Below, piece after piece: positions 18,212 through 27,602 of a DNA stretch of 53,896 nucleotides (positions are counted from its first letter, which is position 1; each line of letters starts with the position of its first letter). Under the pieces are notes generated by a model. It had not been told where the DNA came from, did no database searches, and saw only the letters and a list, made by a program, of their open reading frames with translations. Source of the DNA: Candidatus Cryosericum septentrionale (GTDB taxonomy: Bacteria > Caldisericota > Caldisericia > Cryosericales > Cryosericaceae); assembly GCF_003570995.1 (NCBI RefSeq), contig NZ_QXIY01000018.1, positions 1-53,896 on the forward strand, given 5' to 3'. Position numbers and translations under genes: made by a program.

Positions 18212-20059
18212 TCAAGGGTTTCTGGCGTTGATGAGCGCTGAGGTCGGACAGGGATTCAGATACTCCTGGATGCCGCACGCATGACAACCCGTCTGACGGC
18301 ATGTGGGGAGACGTTCGCCCTTCTCTGCGGACAGGTATTCCTCGCGGAGGAAGTCTGTCGAGACTCCCGCATCGATGACCTGCCACGGCAGCTCGCTCTT
18401 CAAAGGAATACTGCGATATAGGAAGTCGGCGGGGTCGAGGCCTGAGGTGGCAATGGCCCGTTGCCACACGTTGAACGTGAAAGACTCGCGCCAGGCATCG
18501 AATTTGGCCCCGTTCTTCCAGGCGGTCTCGATGACGTTGCTGACTCTGCGGTCGCCACGGCTGAGGAATCCCTCGAGGAAGGAGATGTGTGGATCGCCAA
18601 ACTCGACATGGAGCTTGCCCTTGAAGGGCCTGAAGCCTTTGCGGAGGTGATCGATCTTGGCATCGTAAGACTCAGGCGTATCCTGGGGGCACCATTGAAA
18701 AGGAGTATCGGGGCGAGGCACGAATGGGTTGATGCTGAGATTGATGGCGATGTCCCTGCGGAAACCTTTGCCAAACGTGTAGATGCGGCCCACCAGGTCG
18801 ATCATGGCATCGAGATCCTGCTCCGTCTCGGTCGGAAGGCCGAACATGAAGTAGAACTTGACGAGATGCCAGCCTTTCCCAAAGACGGTCCGCAGCGTTT
18901 CAAAGATCGATTCTTCTGTGATGTTCTTGTTGATGACATCGCGGAGGCGCTGGCTGCCGGCTTCGATGGCAAACGTCAACGAGCCTTCGCGTGTCTGCTT
19001 GATCTCGTCTGCGAGATAGCCGGGGAAGTTCTCCATGCGGAGTGATGGGAACGAAATGGCTACCTTGTGCTCTTCCCTGTACGCGCGCACGAGCCAGACC
19101 AGCCCGGGCAGGTCACTGTAGTCGGTGCTGCTCAGAGATAGCAATCCAACTTCTTCGTAGCCGGTGTTGGCGACGAGTTGCTCGAGCTGCTTCTGGATGG
19201 ATGCCAGCGATCGCTCTCGGGTGGGGCGATAACAGATGCCGGCCTCGCAGAAGCGACAGCCTCGCACACACCCACGGAACAGTTCGATGACCCCCCGGTC
19301 ATGGACGAGTTCGCGATACGGGACAATCGGGCTGACAGGAGCAAATGCATCGTCGAGGCTCTCGACAATCCGCCTACGCACGGTCGGGGGGGCTCCGGGC
19401 GAGACGGGTTCGGCGACAACGTACGGCGCACCGTTGAGGGCTGGGCGTGTCTTGTACAGAGATGGGACATAAACGCCCTCGACGTTGCGCGCCAGTGTCT
19501 CCAGCGCATCGTGACGGCTTGCTCCGGCTGCGCGCGACGCGGCAAGGTTCCGCACAATCTCTGGAAAGAGGTCTTCGCCATCGCCGATACCGAATGCATC
19601 CACGAACGCAGACATGGGTTCGGGGTTGAACGTGCAACTGCCACCTGCAATGACTATCGGCCACTCGCTCCGGTCCTGCGACCGCACGGGAAGCCTGGCC
19701 AGGTCAAGCATGTTGAGCAGGTTCGTATAAGTGAGTTCCGTACCGAGACTGAAGGCAATGATGTCGAACGAGCCCAGCGGCTGGCGACTTTCGAGAGAGA
19801 ACAAGGGAACCTCGTGCTCTCTGAGCCATGCCTCGAGATCGTGGAACGGGGCGAACACGCGTTCTACAACGACGCTGTCGATGGTGTTTAGAAGGTGATA
19901 GAGGATCTGGATGCCGTGCGACGACATACCGACCTCGTAGAGGTCCGGGTAGCTGAGCGCGACGCGAAAGCGATCTTCCCAGTCCTTATGGACGGCGTTG
20001 AGCTCGTTTCCTGCGTATCGCGAAGGGCCTTCGAAACGTTCGAGAGAGTGCATGTCCAT
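18212..20059 (-). CDS. B12-binding-type radical SAM protein (TIGR03960-like)
   Basis: This 615-residue enzyme belongs to a radical SAM family of unknown reaction. Residues 30-180 form a B12-binding-like Rossmann domain. The radical SAM core has CVRGCRFC (CX3CX2C) near residue 267, and the C terminus carries a separate cysteine cluster CRQTGCHACG that could bind another metal or Fe-S centre. The ATG at 20059 has GAGG seven bases upstream and lies one base after the rodA stop. In Clostridia the family sits beside a DUF2344 protein and ribonuclease G downstream of the mre/min cluster; neither partner is here. Confidence 0.85.
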   Translation of the reverse strand: MDMHSLERFEGPSRYAGNELNAVHKDWEDRFRVALSYPDLYEVGMSSHGIQILYHLLNTIDSVVVERVFAPFHDLEAWLREHEVPLFSLESRQPLGSFDIIAFSLGTELTYTNLLNMLDLARLPVRSQDRSEWPIVIAGGSCTFNPEPMSAFVDAFGIGDGEDLFPEIVRNLAASRAAGASRHDALETLARNVEGVYVPSLYKTRPALNGAPYVVAEPVSPGAPPTVRRRIVESLDDAFAPVSPIVPYRELVHDRGVIELFRGCVRGCRFCEAGICYRPTRERSLASIQKQLEQLVANTGYEEVGLLSLSSTDYSDLPGLVWLVRAYREEHKVAISFPSLRMENFPGYLADEIKQTREGSLTFAIEAGSQRLRDVINKNITEESIFETLRTVFGKGWHLVKFYFMFGLPTETEQDLDAMIDLVGRIYTFGKGFRRDIAINLSINPFVPRPDTPFQWCPQDTPESYDAKIDHLRKGFRPFKGKLHVEFGDPHISFLEGFLSRGDRRVSNVIETAWKNGAKFDAWRESFTFNVWQRAIATSGLDPADFLYRSIPLKSELPWQVIDAGVSTDFLREEYLSAEKGERLPTCRQTGCHACGIQEYLNPCPTSALINARNP

Positions 20060-20060
20060 G

Positions 20061-21170
20061 TTAGAACCTCAGTTCGTCGCGGATACGGTAGACGCTGACG
20101 ACCATGGAAGCGGCCGCAACCTGCGTGAGTAGAGACGATCCGCCATAGCTGATAAACGGCAGGGGGATGCCGGTGACAGGAGAAAGCCCGATGGTCATGC
20201 CCATGCTCACGGCGGCTTGCAGAAACCACATGGCTCCTATGCCCACGACGATATAGCGGGCAAAGTCGTCAGTCAGCGATCGAAAGACGAGGAACGTTGA
20301 CCAGAGGAGCATAATGAAGAGGAGAACCAGCAGCGCACTGCCGGCGAACCCAAACAGCTCTCCGACGAGAGAGAAGACGAAGTCGGCATACTGTACAGGC
20401 ACAAACGAGAGAGGGGCCTGGGTACTTCCTTTGATGCCACGTCCCCACATGCCGCCGGATCCAGTGGCTACGATGGACTGGATGACGTTGTAACCGTTGC
20501 CGAGTGGGTCTGCCTGTGGATTCAGGAAGGTCTCGATTCGTGTACGCTGATATGGCCTGAGGCTAAGCCACAGACCGCCTGCCACAAGTGCCAGGACAAG
20601 CCCCAGAACCAGGAGCTGGCGGCCGGTGAGCCGGAAATGAACCAGCATGATGACGGAGATCCCGAGCAGCAGGCTCGCGGATCCCAGGTCCGGTTCCTTC
20701 TTGACGAGAAGAACAGACGGCACGACAGCGGCAATAACAAGGAGGATCTTCAGGCCTACGTTGAGCCTTTTCTGGGGCAACGTCAGGATCAACGCGACAA
20801 CAAGGATAATCACCAGCTTCTGTATCTCACTCGGCTGAAGGCCAAATAACCCCATGATGGAGATCCATCGTCGTGAACCGTACATACCGGTCCCAATGAA
20901 CAGCACTGCCACCAGCAGCCCCGTCTGTATGACGTAAACCGGGATCGCGAGATACCGGAAAACCCGGTAGTTCACGAATTGCAGCATGACTGCTATGATC
21001 AGACTGAGGCCAAGCAGCAGGAGCGTCTTCTGGAAATAGGAGTAATAACTCCCGAAGTGCCCCAGTGTGTACCGCTCCGCAAGGCTCGCGACATAGAACG
21101 TCGCCAAACTGAACCCGAGGAGGAGCAGGACGCTTATGAGGAAGAACAGCGGCAGGCGATGGGACTTCAC
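20061..21170 (-). CDS. rodA: Peptidoglycan glycosyltransferase RodA (SEDS family)
   Basis: RodA polymerises lipid II during cell elongation, working with the class B PBP MrdA. The 369-residue protein has about ten membrane segments. SEDS hallmarks are GSRRWI and QPSEIQKL, the extracellular-loop motif FVPVQYADFVFS containing the likely catalytic aspartate, and the C-terminal GIPLPFISYGGSS. It lies ten bases after minC in the elongation cluster. Its position beside mrdA supports RodA rather than FtsW or SpoVE. Confidence 0.96.
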   Translation of the reverse strand: MKSHRLPLFFLISVLLLLGFSLATFYVASLAERYTLGHFGSYYSYFQKTLLLLGLSLIIAVMLQFVNYRVFRYLAIPVYVIQTGLLVAVLFIGTGMYGSRRWISIMGLFGLQPSEIQKLVIILVVALILTLPQKRLNVGLKILLVIAAVVPSVLLVKKEPDLGSASLLLGISVIMLVHFRLTGRQLLVLGLVLALVAGGLWLSLRPYQRTRIETFLNPQADPLGNGYNVIQSIVATGSGGMWGRGIKGSTQAPLSFVPVQYADFVFSLVGELFGFAGSALLVLLFIMLLWSTFLVFRSLTDDFARYIVVGIGAMWFLQAAVSMGMTIGLSPVTGIPLPFISYGGSSLLTQVAAASMVVSVYRIRDELRF

Positions 21171-21179
21171 GGGGCGTCT

Positions 21180-21809
21180 CTACTCCAGAAAGCGTGTTTC
21201 GACGTTCAGCCGGCCCTGGGTGGCGCTCGCCACGTAGTAATGGCTCCGTATGCCTGCTGGGGCCAAGTGAAGGATGGCGCTCGCGCTGCCGACGGAAAGT
21301 GAAGCGCCACCGGTGACCTCGAGGCACGTAATGACCGCATCCTGGATTCCCTGGGTGCCGGCCAGGACGGTTCCCCTGATAGCGCCGAATACAAAACACG
21401 AACGCATCGTCTCGACGCGCGAGCCCTCGAGAACGGAGCCGACCACAACGACGTCCTTCGTCGTTTGGATGACTTCGCCTCTGATCAGATCATGAGCGAT
21501 GATTAAGGTTGTCTCAGACAGAGGGGTGTCCTTCTTCGATCCCCGTATGCGGTAATTGGTTATGCCGAGGTTGTCGCCCACGACCTTCCGCAGATCCTTT
21601 TCCAGCTTGGCTAGTGTCTTGAGGCCGCATGCCCGGTTCTGAAGGTCGACCTGGAGCTTGAGCTGAGGAAGGATGTGATGCTGGGCGGCCGCCTGGATGA
21701 GGAGCACGTGCTCGGCTTCCTTCCACTTTGCCTTGGGGTTGACGAGTGCCAGGATTTCCGTTTGGCTTCCCTTGAACACGACCGTGTTCGTTGGACTAGT
21801 TGCTGCCAT
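21180..21809 (-). CDS. minC: Septum-site determining protein MinC
   Basis: MinC inhibits FtsZ polymerisation and is placed by MinD. The 209-residue protein has a divergent N-terminal domain (about 1-95) and a clear C-terminal beta-helix domain with DLIRGEVIQTTKDVVVVGSV and AIRGTVLAGTQG. The ATG at 21809 is preferred to codons further upstream because GGAGGGAAAA precedes it directly. It overlaps the end of mrdA by 14 bases. minD and minE, which normally follow, are absent; rodA comes next. Confidence 0.9.
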   Translation of the reverse strand: MAATSPTNTVVFKGSQTEILALVNPKAKWKEAEHVLLIQAAAQHHILPQLKLQVDLQNRACGLKTLAKLEKDLRKVVGDNLGITNYRIRGSKKDTPLSETTLIIAHDLIRGEVIQTTKDVVVVGSVLEGSRVETMRSCFVFGAIRGTVLAGTQGIQDAVITCLEVTGGASLSVGSASAILHLAPAGIRSHYYVASATQGRLNVETRFLE

Positions 21810-23574
21810 TTTTCCCTCCGTACAGATCAAAGTACTGCTGCAACATGCGGTGAACGAGTGGTGCCATACTGGTACTGCGCACATAGGGCGAGTTCTCGTA
21901 CATGAGAAGGACCGCCACCTGGGGATTGTCCATCGGTGCGAATGCTAGCACCCACGTATGGTACAGATTCGGCGTACCGGTTTCGGCCGTGCCGGTCTTT
22001 GCGCAGATTTCGATGTTCCCGACTTGAATGCGTGCCACCCCTCCGGTCTTCGAAACGAGATTGAGGCCCTTCTTCACGGCCGTCAGCGTGGCATTGCTTA
22101 TGCCTAGCGTGTCCTGAACGACGGGCGTCGTCTGCGTCTCTGCTTTGGTGACTGGGTCGACCGAAGCCTTCAGGAGGTGAGGGCGCCAAAGGGTTCCGTT
22201 CATCGCGATCGAACTGTAGATGGAGATGTTGCGTATGGGCGTTTCCAGCACGTACCCCTGGCCGATGCCCATGTTCATCGTATCTCCTTCGTACCATGGT
22301 TCTTTGTATTTGCTGAGCTTCCATTGCGGTGTCGGGACGAAACCGGTCGCCTCGCCAGGAAGGTCGATGCCGGTGGGCTTGTCGATGCCAAACTTGTGCG
22401 CGTAGATGTCCATCGACTCGATGCCGGTCAGGCGAGCAACGGTGAAGAAGTAGACGTCGCAGGAGTCGGCATAGGCCTTGTAGAGGTATTCGTTTCCATG
22501 ACGACCTGGCCAGATCCAGCACTTGAACAGCCGTCCTCCAACCGTCAACCCTCCACCACAGTAAATGATGCTTCGGTCTGTTATGGTGTGCGTTTCCAGC
22601 CCCGCTGTTCCGGTGACGACCTTGACCGTGCTCGCCGGAGGGAACGTACCTGCAATTGCGCGGTCGAATAGAGACCCTTTGGCGGACCACGTCTTCCAAT
22701 CTTGGCTGGAGATCCCGGAGATGAACTTGTTCGGATCAAACGTGGGTGCGCTTGCCAGCGCAAGGAGCTCGCCGTTGCGCGGGTCCATTATGATTGCTGC
22801 ACCCTGGTTGTCTCCAAGAAGCCCCTCGCACGTCTTCTGCAGACGGGCATCGATGGTCAGGATGATACTCTTTCCAGGCACACCGGGCTTTTCCTGCAGC
22901 GTCTTCACGGCTTTGCCGCCGGCATCCACTTCGATGAGTTTCTGACTCTTCTGGCCGCGCAGCAGCGACTCGTATTGCAGCTCAACGCCGTCCTTCCCGA
23001 TCGTGTCTTTCATGACATAGCCGTCAGCTTGCAGCTTCTTGAGTTCAGTGTCGGCTATTTCACCTGTATACCCGAGGACATGTGCCGCCAACGTTCCCTG
23101 GGGATACGATCTCTTGGTCGACATGACGAGTTGGATGCCAGGCAGGTCTGGTTCCTGTTCTGCAAGCTTCAATGCAACTACTTTACTGACGTTGCGAGCG
23201 ACGGTGATGGGAGTGAAAGGCCCGACGCCAGCCTTCTTTACTGTGTCCTTGAGAGTCTGAAGCTTCACGCCTGTCAGCTGGGCTACGACACCCAGCTCCT
23301 GGTCGGAGTTCTTGAGGTCGTAGGTCGTCACGACGATGTCGAACGATGGGACATCGGTTGCGAGAATGACCCCGTTCCTGTCGCGGATTTCGCCCCGTGG
23401 AGCATCGGTGCTGATGATGCGCAGACGGTTGTCTTCCGCAACTCCTGCATAGTAGCTGCCTTTGACGACCTGCAGAAAGTAAAGGCGGGCCATGATGCCC
23501 AACAAGATCACCGTGAAGAAAACGGTGACCGCAAGGAATCGCCGGGTTTGCCGGAACCGTGGAAGCTTATCCAT
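21796..23574 (-). CDS. mrdA: Elongation-specific transpeptidase MrdA (PBP2)
   Basis: This class B penicillin-binding protein cross-links peptidoglycan made by RodA. The 592-residue protein has one N-terminal membrane helix (about 11-33), a dimerisation/pedestal region, and transpeptidase motifs STVK (near residue 312), SCD as the SxN motif (near 367) and KTGTAETG (near 527). GLGIGQG-type residues appear as MGIGQGYV. The ATG overlaps the mreD stop by eight bases. Its membership of mreBCD-mrdA-rodA identifies the paralogue. Confidence 0.96.
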   Translation of the reverse strand: MDKLPRFRQTRRFLAVTVFFTVILLGIMARLYFLQVVKGSYYAGVAEDNRLRIISTDAPRGEIRDRNGVILATDVPSFDIVVTTYDLKNSDQELGVVAQLTGVKLQTLKDTVKKAGVGPFTPITVARNVSKVVALKLAEQEPDLPGIQLVMSTKRSYPQGTLAAHVLGYTGEIADTELKKLQADGYVMKDTIGKDGVELQYESLLRGQKSQKLIEVDAGGKAVKTLQEKPGVPGKSIILTIDARLQKTCEGLLGDNQGAAIIMDPRNGELLALASAPTFDPNKFISGISSQDWKTWSAKGSLFDRAIAGTFPPASTVKVVTGTAGLETHTITDRSIIYCGGGLTVGGRLFKCWIWPGRHGNEYLYKAYADSCDVYFFTVARLTGIESMDIYAHKFGIDKPTGIDLPGEATGFVPTPQWKLSKYKEPWYEGDTMNMGIGQGYVLETPIRNISIYSSIAMNGTLWRPHLLKASVDPVTKAETQTTPVVQDTLGISNATLTAVKKGLNLVSKTGGVARIQVGNIEICAKTGTAETGTPNLYHTWVLAFAPMDNPQVAVLLMYENSPYVRSTSMAPLVHRMLQQYFDLYGGKNGSN

Positions 23575-24052
23575 GATTCTGCTCGAGAGGCGAACGCCTG
23601 ACCAGATAGCGGGACCCCACCAGCCCTGTGACGGCTGCTGCGACGCAGTACCACGACAGGGCTATGAGACTGGGAGCAGTGTTACCTCTGGTGAAGAAGG
23701 CGAGAACGAGTGCCGTGACCGCATAGGCGCCCGTGAAGGTTACGCGAGCGAGGCCAGGTGCAAGTTGTTCGATGTAGGGCGAGGTGCCGACGACCAACAG
23801 CAGCAGCAGGGCAGTGGGTAGTGCCTGCGACTGGCTGAAGTACGAAAGAAGGAGTGTATTGAAGAGTCCGGCAGCAACGCCAAAGGGAGTGGGATGACGC
23901 ACGCTGTAGTAGAAGACAATAGCCGCCGCCACGAGGAAGCTGAAGGCTCCCGCGGCCGGGGTGTGTAACGCGATGCTGCAGAACAACGCAAACACGAATG
24001 TCTCCATGGCCAGAACCCCTGCCAGGACGGCATACTGTTGTTTCGAGTTCAT
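23567..24052 (-). CDS. mreD: Rod shape-determining membrane protein MreD
   Basis: MreD is a small integral membrane component of the elongasome. The 161-residue protein is almost entirely hydrophobic, with five or six predicted helices and a short basic C terminus. Sequence conservation in this family is low, and the call rests mainly on length, topology and position between mreC (4-base overlap) and mrdA (8-base overlap). An S-component-like fold is typical of the family. Confidence 0.85.
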   Translation of the reverse strand: MNSKQQYAVLAGVLAMETFVFALFCSIALHTPAAGAFSFLVAAAIVFYYSVRHPTPFGVAAGLFNTLLLSYFSQSQALPTALLLLLVVGTSPYIEQLAPGLARVTFTGAYAVTALVLAFFTRGNTAPSLIALSWYCVAAAVTGLVGSRYLVRRSPLEQNHG

Positions 24053-24882
24053 TTCGAGCCCTGCGTCACCAGAAGGTAGCGTGTCGCCCAGACGGCTGCA
24101 AACGGGCGCAGGACGAGGCGTGTCGCGGTGCCGGTGGTCAGCGCGTCCACTCTGCCGATAGGGATGTTGGGAGGAAAGGTTCCTGAGCTGCTGGAAGTGA
24201 CGACGATATCACCCGATTGGAACTGGGGCAGTGGTGAGACGTATGATAGAACACAGTACTCTCCGTTGGTGCCCTTGACGAGCACGTCCTCCCCGGTGCG
24301 ACGGTTGATGCCGGAGATGACGCACCTGCTATCCAGCAGTGGAATCACTGTCGCATTGGACTTGAATGCGCCCCGGACTTTGCCATACACGTAGACTTGG
24401 CCCGTCGAGTCTGCGACAAATACTCCAGCGCCGTCGGCTACGCCGAGGGCCGTTCCGTGGTCTATAAACACATCCATGGAGCTCATACCCATTGCCCTTC
24501 CCGTCACCTGAGCAAGGACACTCTTAACCGGCAACTGTTGCTGGACCGCCAACTGCGCTTGCAGTCGTTTCAGTTCGTCGTGATCGCTGAGAACGAGGCG
24601 CAGGCGAGCATCGAGATACTGGTTCTCGCTGCGGAGGGTCTCGTTCTCAGCGTAGATGCCCCGGGAAAACAGCAGGGCATGACCGTATGCGGCCACACTG
24701 TCAGTTGCTGCCGAGACAGCCCCGCCAAGAGTCCGCGCGACGCGTTGGACCCCGCTGAGTGCAAGGTTCCCGAGCGTGACGCCATGGGACGCCAGTCCGA
24801 TGACGGTCGCCAGCGCGAGAAACAGCGCTATGAACAGCAGGCTAGTGGACCTGCGGGTAGGCTTCCGTACCGGACCGGGCAT
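24049..24882 (-). CDS. mreC: Rod shape-determining protein MreC
   Basis: MreC links the MreB cytoskeleton to PBP2 in the periplasmic or extracytoplasmic space. The 277-residue protein has an N-terminal membrane helix (about 14-34), a coiled coil (about 78-115, with ENETLRSENQYLDARL) and the C-terminal beta-barrel domain with FIDHGTALGVADGAGV and FPPNIPIGRV. It starts three bases after the mreB stop. Confidence 0.95.
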   Translation of the reverse strand: MPGPVRKPTRRSTSLLFIALFLALATVIGLASHGVTLGNLALSGVQRVARTLGGAVSAATDSVAAYGHALLFSRGIYAENETLRSENQYLDARLRLVLSDHDELKRLQAQLAVQQQLPVKSVLAQVTGRAMGMSSMDVFIDHGTALGVADGAGVFVADSTGQVYVYGKVRGAFKSNATVIPLLDSRCVISGINRRTGEDVLVKGTNGEYCVLSYVSPLPQFQSGDIVVTSSSSGTFPPNIPIGRVDALTTGTATRLVLRPFAAVWATRYLLVTQGSK

Positions 24883-24885
24883 TCG

Positions 24886-25890
24886 CTATATCAGAACCTC
24901 GTGCAGCGAATCGTAGTTTTCGAGGACCTTGCCTGCGCCCTTGGCGACACACTGCAACGGATCCTCTGCGATGCTGACGAGAATTCCCGTACGGGTGGAG
25001 ATGAACTTGTCGAAGCCCATGATAAGCGCGCCACCACCCGAAAGCATGATGCCGCTGTCGATGATGTCCGCCGAGAGTTCGGGCGGGGTCAGCTCGAGTG
25101 CCGACTTGATCGTCGCGAGAATTTGCTCCAAAGGTTCCTTGAGTGCGTCGCGAATCTCTTCGCTCGTGACTTCGACTGATTTTGGCAGGCCATTGATCAG
25201 GTCTCTGCCCCGTACTTCATAGGTTTTCTCGCTTTCGAGCGGATATGCGGAGCCAATGGCGAGTTTGACTTCCTCTGCCGTCACATCCCCGATGAGCAGG
25301 TTGTAGCGGCGGCGGATATGCGTCGCTATGGCTTCCGTCATCTCGTCGCCCGCAATGCGCAGTGACCGCGATGTGACGATGCCCTTCATCGAGATGATCG
25401 CGACCTCGGCTGTACCGCCGCCGACATCGACGATCATGACTCCGCGAGCATCAGCGACGGGGAGGTCGGCGCCGATGGCAGCTGCCATGGGTTCCTGAAT
25501 AAGCTTTGCCTCTCGTGCACCGGCGTTGAGGGCTGCGTCGATGACGGCCTTCATCTCAACTTGGGTGATGCCGCACGGGATTCCGACAAGCACACGTGGA
25601 CGGGCAAAGAGACCTGTTCCAGAGGCTCTTCGGATGAAGTATTCAAGAAGCTTCTCGGTTACCGTGAAGTCTGCTATGACTCCGTCCCTCAGGGGACGTG
25701 TCACGGTAATCGACTGGGGCGTGCGCCCTGCCATCTTCTTGGCGTCGTTGCCAACGGCAAGCACAGTGCCGGTTTTAGCATCGGTCGCCACGATGGTAGG
25801 CTCGCGGATGACGACACCCTTGTTCTTGACGTATACAACTGTGTTCGCAGTACCAAGGTCTATTGCCAGGTCTTTTGAGAAAAATGCCAC
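24886..25890 (-). CDS. mreB: Rod shape-determining actin homologue MreB
   Basis: MreB forms membrane-associated filaments that orient cell-wall synthesis. The 334-residue protein has the actin-fold phosphate-1 motif DLGTANT near residue 10, phosphate-2 VDVGGGTAEVA near 160 and the adenosine motif MLSGGGALI near 287. The GTG at 25890 is supported by AGGAGG seven bases upstream; that site is formed by the last codons of maf, so the two genes are tightly linked. The family and start are both well supported. Confidence 0.98.
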   Translation of the reverse strand: MAFFSKDLAIDLGTANTVVYVKNKGVVIREPTIVATDAKTGTVLAVGNDAKKMAGRTPQSITVTRPLRDGVIADFTVTEKLLEYFIRRASGTGLFARPRVLVGIPCGITQVEMKAVIDAALNAGAREAKLIQEPMAAAIGADLPVADARGVMIVDVGGGTAEVAIISMKGIVTSRSLRIAGDEMTEAIATHIRRRYNLLIGDVTAEEVKLAIGSAYPLESEKTYEVRGRDLINGLPKSVEVTSEEIRDALKEPLEQILATIKSALELTPPELSADIIDSGIMLSGGGALIMGFDKFISTRTGILVSIAEDPLQCVAKGAGKVLENYDSLHEVLI

Positions 25891-25893
25891 GAC

Positions 25894-26466
25894 TTACCTC
25901 CTCACATCAGCATGCAGCTCAGTACAGAGCGCATAGAAATCACTCATCGTGAAACCGATGATTGTGTCCATCGGCCCGTCAGTTCGTTCGATGAAACTTG
26001 CTGCCAGTCCCTGAACGGCGTACGCCCCAGCCTTGTCCCGATATTCGGGGTTGCTCAAGTAGGCTTGCCGCTCATGCTCGCTGAGGCGTCTCATGAACAC
26101 ACGCGTTATGGATATTCTGGCGGCTGCTGTCTTTTCAGGCATGAGCACAGCTGCCATGGCGGTAATAACGCGGTGTTCCCTCCCTTCGAGCGACGCGAGC
26201 ATCTCGCGGGCTTGAGCTTCGTCGAGCGGCTTTCCCAGGATTCGACCGTCACAGGTGACGACGGTGTCGACGCCAACGACGAGCCCTGCGTCCACATGAT
26301 GACTTCCGGATATTGCTTTTGCCAGTGCGTTCTGTGCTGCACAGTTCTCAGGTGCAGCGTCCAGCATGACTTCGTCCACGTCAGCCTTCACGGTGGAGAA
26401 CGGTATACCCCAGTCGGCGAGCATGTGAGCCCTGCGTGGCGAGCTCGAGGCCAGGTAAAGCTTCAT
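25894..26466 (-). CDS. maf: Maf-family nucleotide pyrophosphatase
   Basis: Maf proteins hydrolyse non-canonical or modified nucleoside triphosphates, typically dTTP and UTP. The 190-residue protein has the N-terminal LASSSPRR phosphate-binding motif, DADE-region equivalents (KADVDEV), VGVDTVV and a catalytic KAGAYAVQG-type segment (DKAGAYAVQG). The ATG overlaps the DUF4321 stop as ATGA. maf-mreBCD is a conserved neighbourhood in many Firmicutes. Confidence 0.94.
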   Translation of the reverse strand: MKLYLASSSPRRAHMLADWGIPFSTVKADVDEVMLDAAPENCAAQNALAKAISGSHHVDAGLVVGVDTVVTCDGRILGKPLDEAQAREMLASLEGREHRVITAMAAVLMPEKTAAARISITRVFMRRLSEHERQAYLSNPEYRDKAGAYAVQGLAASFIERTDGPMDTIIGFTMSDFYALCTELHADVRR

Positions 26467-26705
26467 ACGAGCGTGGAGAAGAAAAGAAAAAGCAGAGCGA
26501 GTCCAACGGTTCCAAGGTTCATGTTGAGTGTGAAGCCTAGTCGAAGCTCCGTAAAGCCAAGCTGAAGCGTAAAGTCAGGAACGCCGAAATGGAGGCCTGC
26601 CCTCATGAAGGGGTAGTACGCGCCCAACACTTCGCCGAGCACGGACCCCAGGATGGCCCCCGCAATCACAAAAGCTATCGATATCGTTCGTTCTTTTCTT
26701 CTCAC
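26463..26705 (-). CDS. Small membrane protein, DUF4321-like
   Basis: This 80-residue protein has two hydrophobic helices (about 8-28 and 58-78) joined by a loop with GVPDFTLQLGFTELRLGFT. The helix-loop-helix pattern and the place just before maf match DUF4321, a small family of unknown function found upstream of maf/mreB in Clostridia. The GTG at 26705 overlaps the upstream stop as GTGA, and the stop overlaps maf as ATGA. The frame is open further upstream but has no start with a ribosome-binding site there. Confidence 0.8.
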   Translation of the reverse strand: MRRKERTISIAFVIAGAILGSVLGEVLGAYYPFMRAGLHFGVPDFTLQLGFTELRLGFTLNMNLGTVGLALLFLFFSTLV

Positions 26706-27247
26706 CGCTGCTCCACAGGTACACTGCCATGAAGGGCTCGGTCGAGTCGAGACAGGACGGCGAGCGAAACACCACCGATCAGATATCCGGCCGCTCCGCC
26801 CGCCACCACCAGCGCCGGCAGATAATACCATAGTGTACCCACAGTATTGGTAATCAACAAGAGCAGGTATTGCGACAGATTGTTGGAGACGCCCCCTATG
26901 GTACTTACAGTCGGCAATCCGATGTGTTTCCCGAACGCCTTCCTCAGGAGGACCATGACGATGACTGCGCCGAGGCTGCCACCGAAGGAGAGCAGCGACG
27001 TGATGGTCATGAGATTTCCCTTCATGATACCCGTGACCAAAACACGCAGGACCACGAGTGCGACGGTCGCGAGGGCTCCATACATCTCCAGGCATAGCAT
27101 CGTGCTTATCTGAGACAGGCCCAACTTGGCGCCCGGCAGGAACGGGAGCGGAGGGTCGAAGTAGTTGATGACGATAGCAACGGCGGCTAGCAGTGCGAAT
27201 CGCAGGGTAGCCTGCGTTGTACGGCTCCTTCTAATGGGCGAGAGCAT
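26702..27247 (-). CDS. Gx transporter family / heptaprenyl diphosphate synthase component I-like membrane protein
   Basis: The 181-residue protein has about five membrane helices and the family signatures PGAKLGLSQISTM and GIMKGNLMTITSLLSFGG. It belongs to Pfam Hpre_diP_synt_I, which despite the name looks like an ECF-type substrate-binding (S) component and occurs beside NusG-II proteins and ApbE. The ATG at 27247 overlaps the preceding gene by 17 bases and has AAGGGA upstream. Substrate is unknown. A role in moving flavin or quinone precursors is only suggested by neighbours. Confidence 0.85.
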   Translation of the reverse strand: MLSPIRRSRTTQATLRFALLAAVAIVINYFDPPLPFLPGAKLGLSQISTMLCLEMYGALATVALVVLRVLVTGIMKGNLMTITSLLSFGGSLGAVIVMVLLRKAFGKHIGLPTVSTIGGVSNNLSQYLLLLITNTVGTLWYYLPALVVAGGAAGYLIGGVSLAVLSRLDRALHGSVPVEQR

Positions 27248-27602
27248 CGATGCCGGTCCCTTTTCCTTCGACGGTAATGACCATGTGGTTGGGAACACAG
27301 ATGACTTGGTCGCCGGGGCTCCGGGCTGGAATGGTATGCACGCAGATCTGGTCCGGGCAGGTCGCCTCCGCGACTCGGATGGAGCCCTTGCCGTCAGCTA
27401 CGATGACGAGCGGTCCCAGCACACCCGTTATGCGCAGCGTTTGGACCTCGCGCGACGTCAGATCCACTGTCGCGACGACCTTGCCGTCCACTTGGACAAC
27501 CGCCAGGGTACCGGGTGTACGGTGCATGACGATCCAGAAGACGACGACAAGTGCTACGGCGGCGAGGATGACCACGCCCGTAATTCGGTCACTCCGCTTC
27601 AT
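27231..27602 (-). CDS. NusG domain II-containing membrane-anchored protein
   Basis: The 123-residue protein has one N-terminal membrane helix (about 9-27) and an extracytoplasmic NusG-II (DUF1312) domain with CPDQICVHT near residue 82 and GDQVICVPNHMVITVEG. The two cysteine-containing segments are typical of the family. It has no RNA polymerase-binding NusG domain and is not a transcription factor. Its start overlaps the apbE stop by four bases. Comparative studies of extracytosolic flavinylation place this domain with ApbE and the Gx family. Confidence 0.88.
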   Translation of the reverse strand: MKRSDRITGVVILAAVALVVVFWIVMHRTPGTLAVVQVDGKVVATVDLTSREVQTLRITGVLGPLVIVADGKGSIRVAEATCPDQICVHTIPARSPGDQVICVPNHMVITVEGKGTGIDALAH

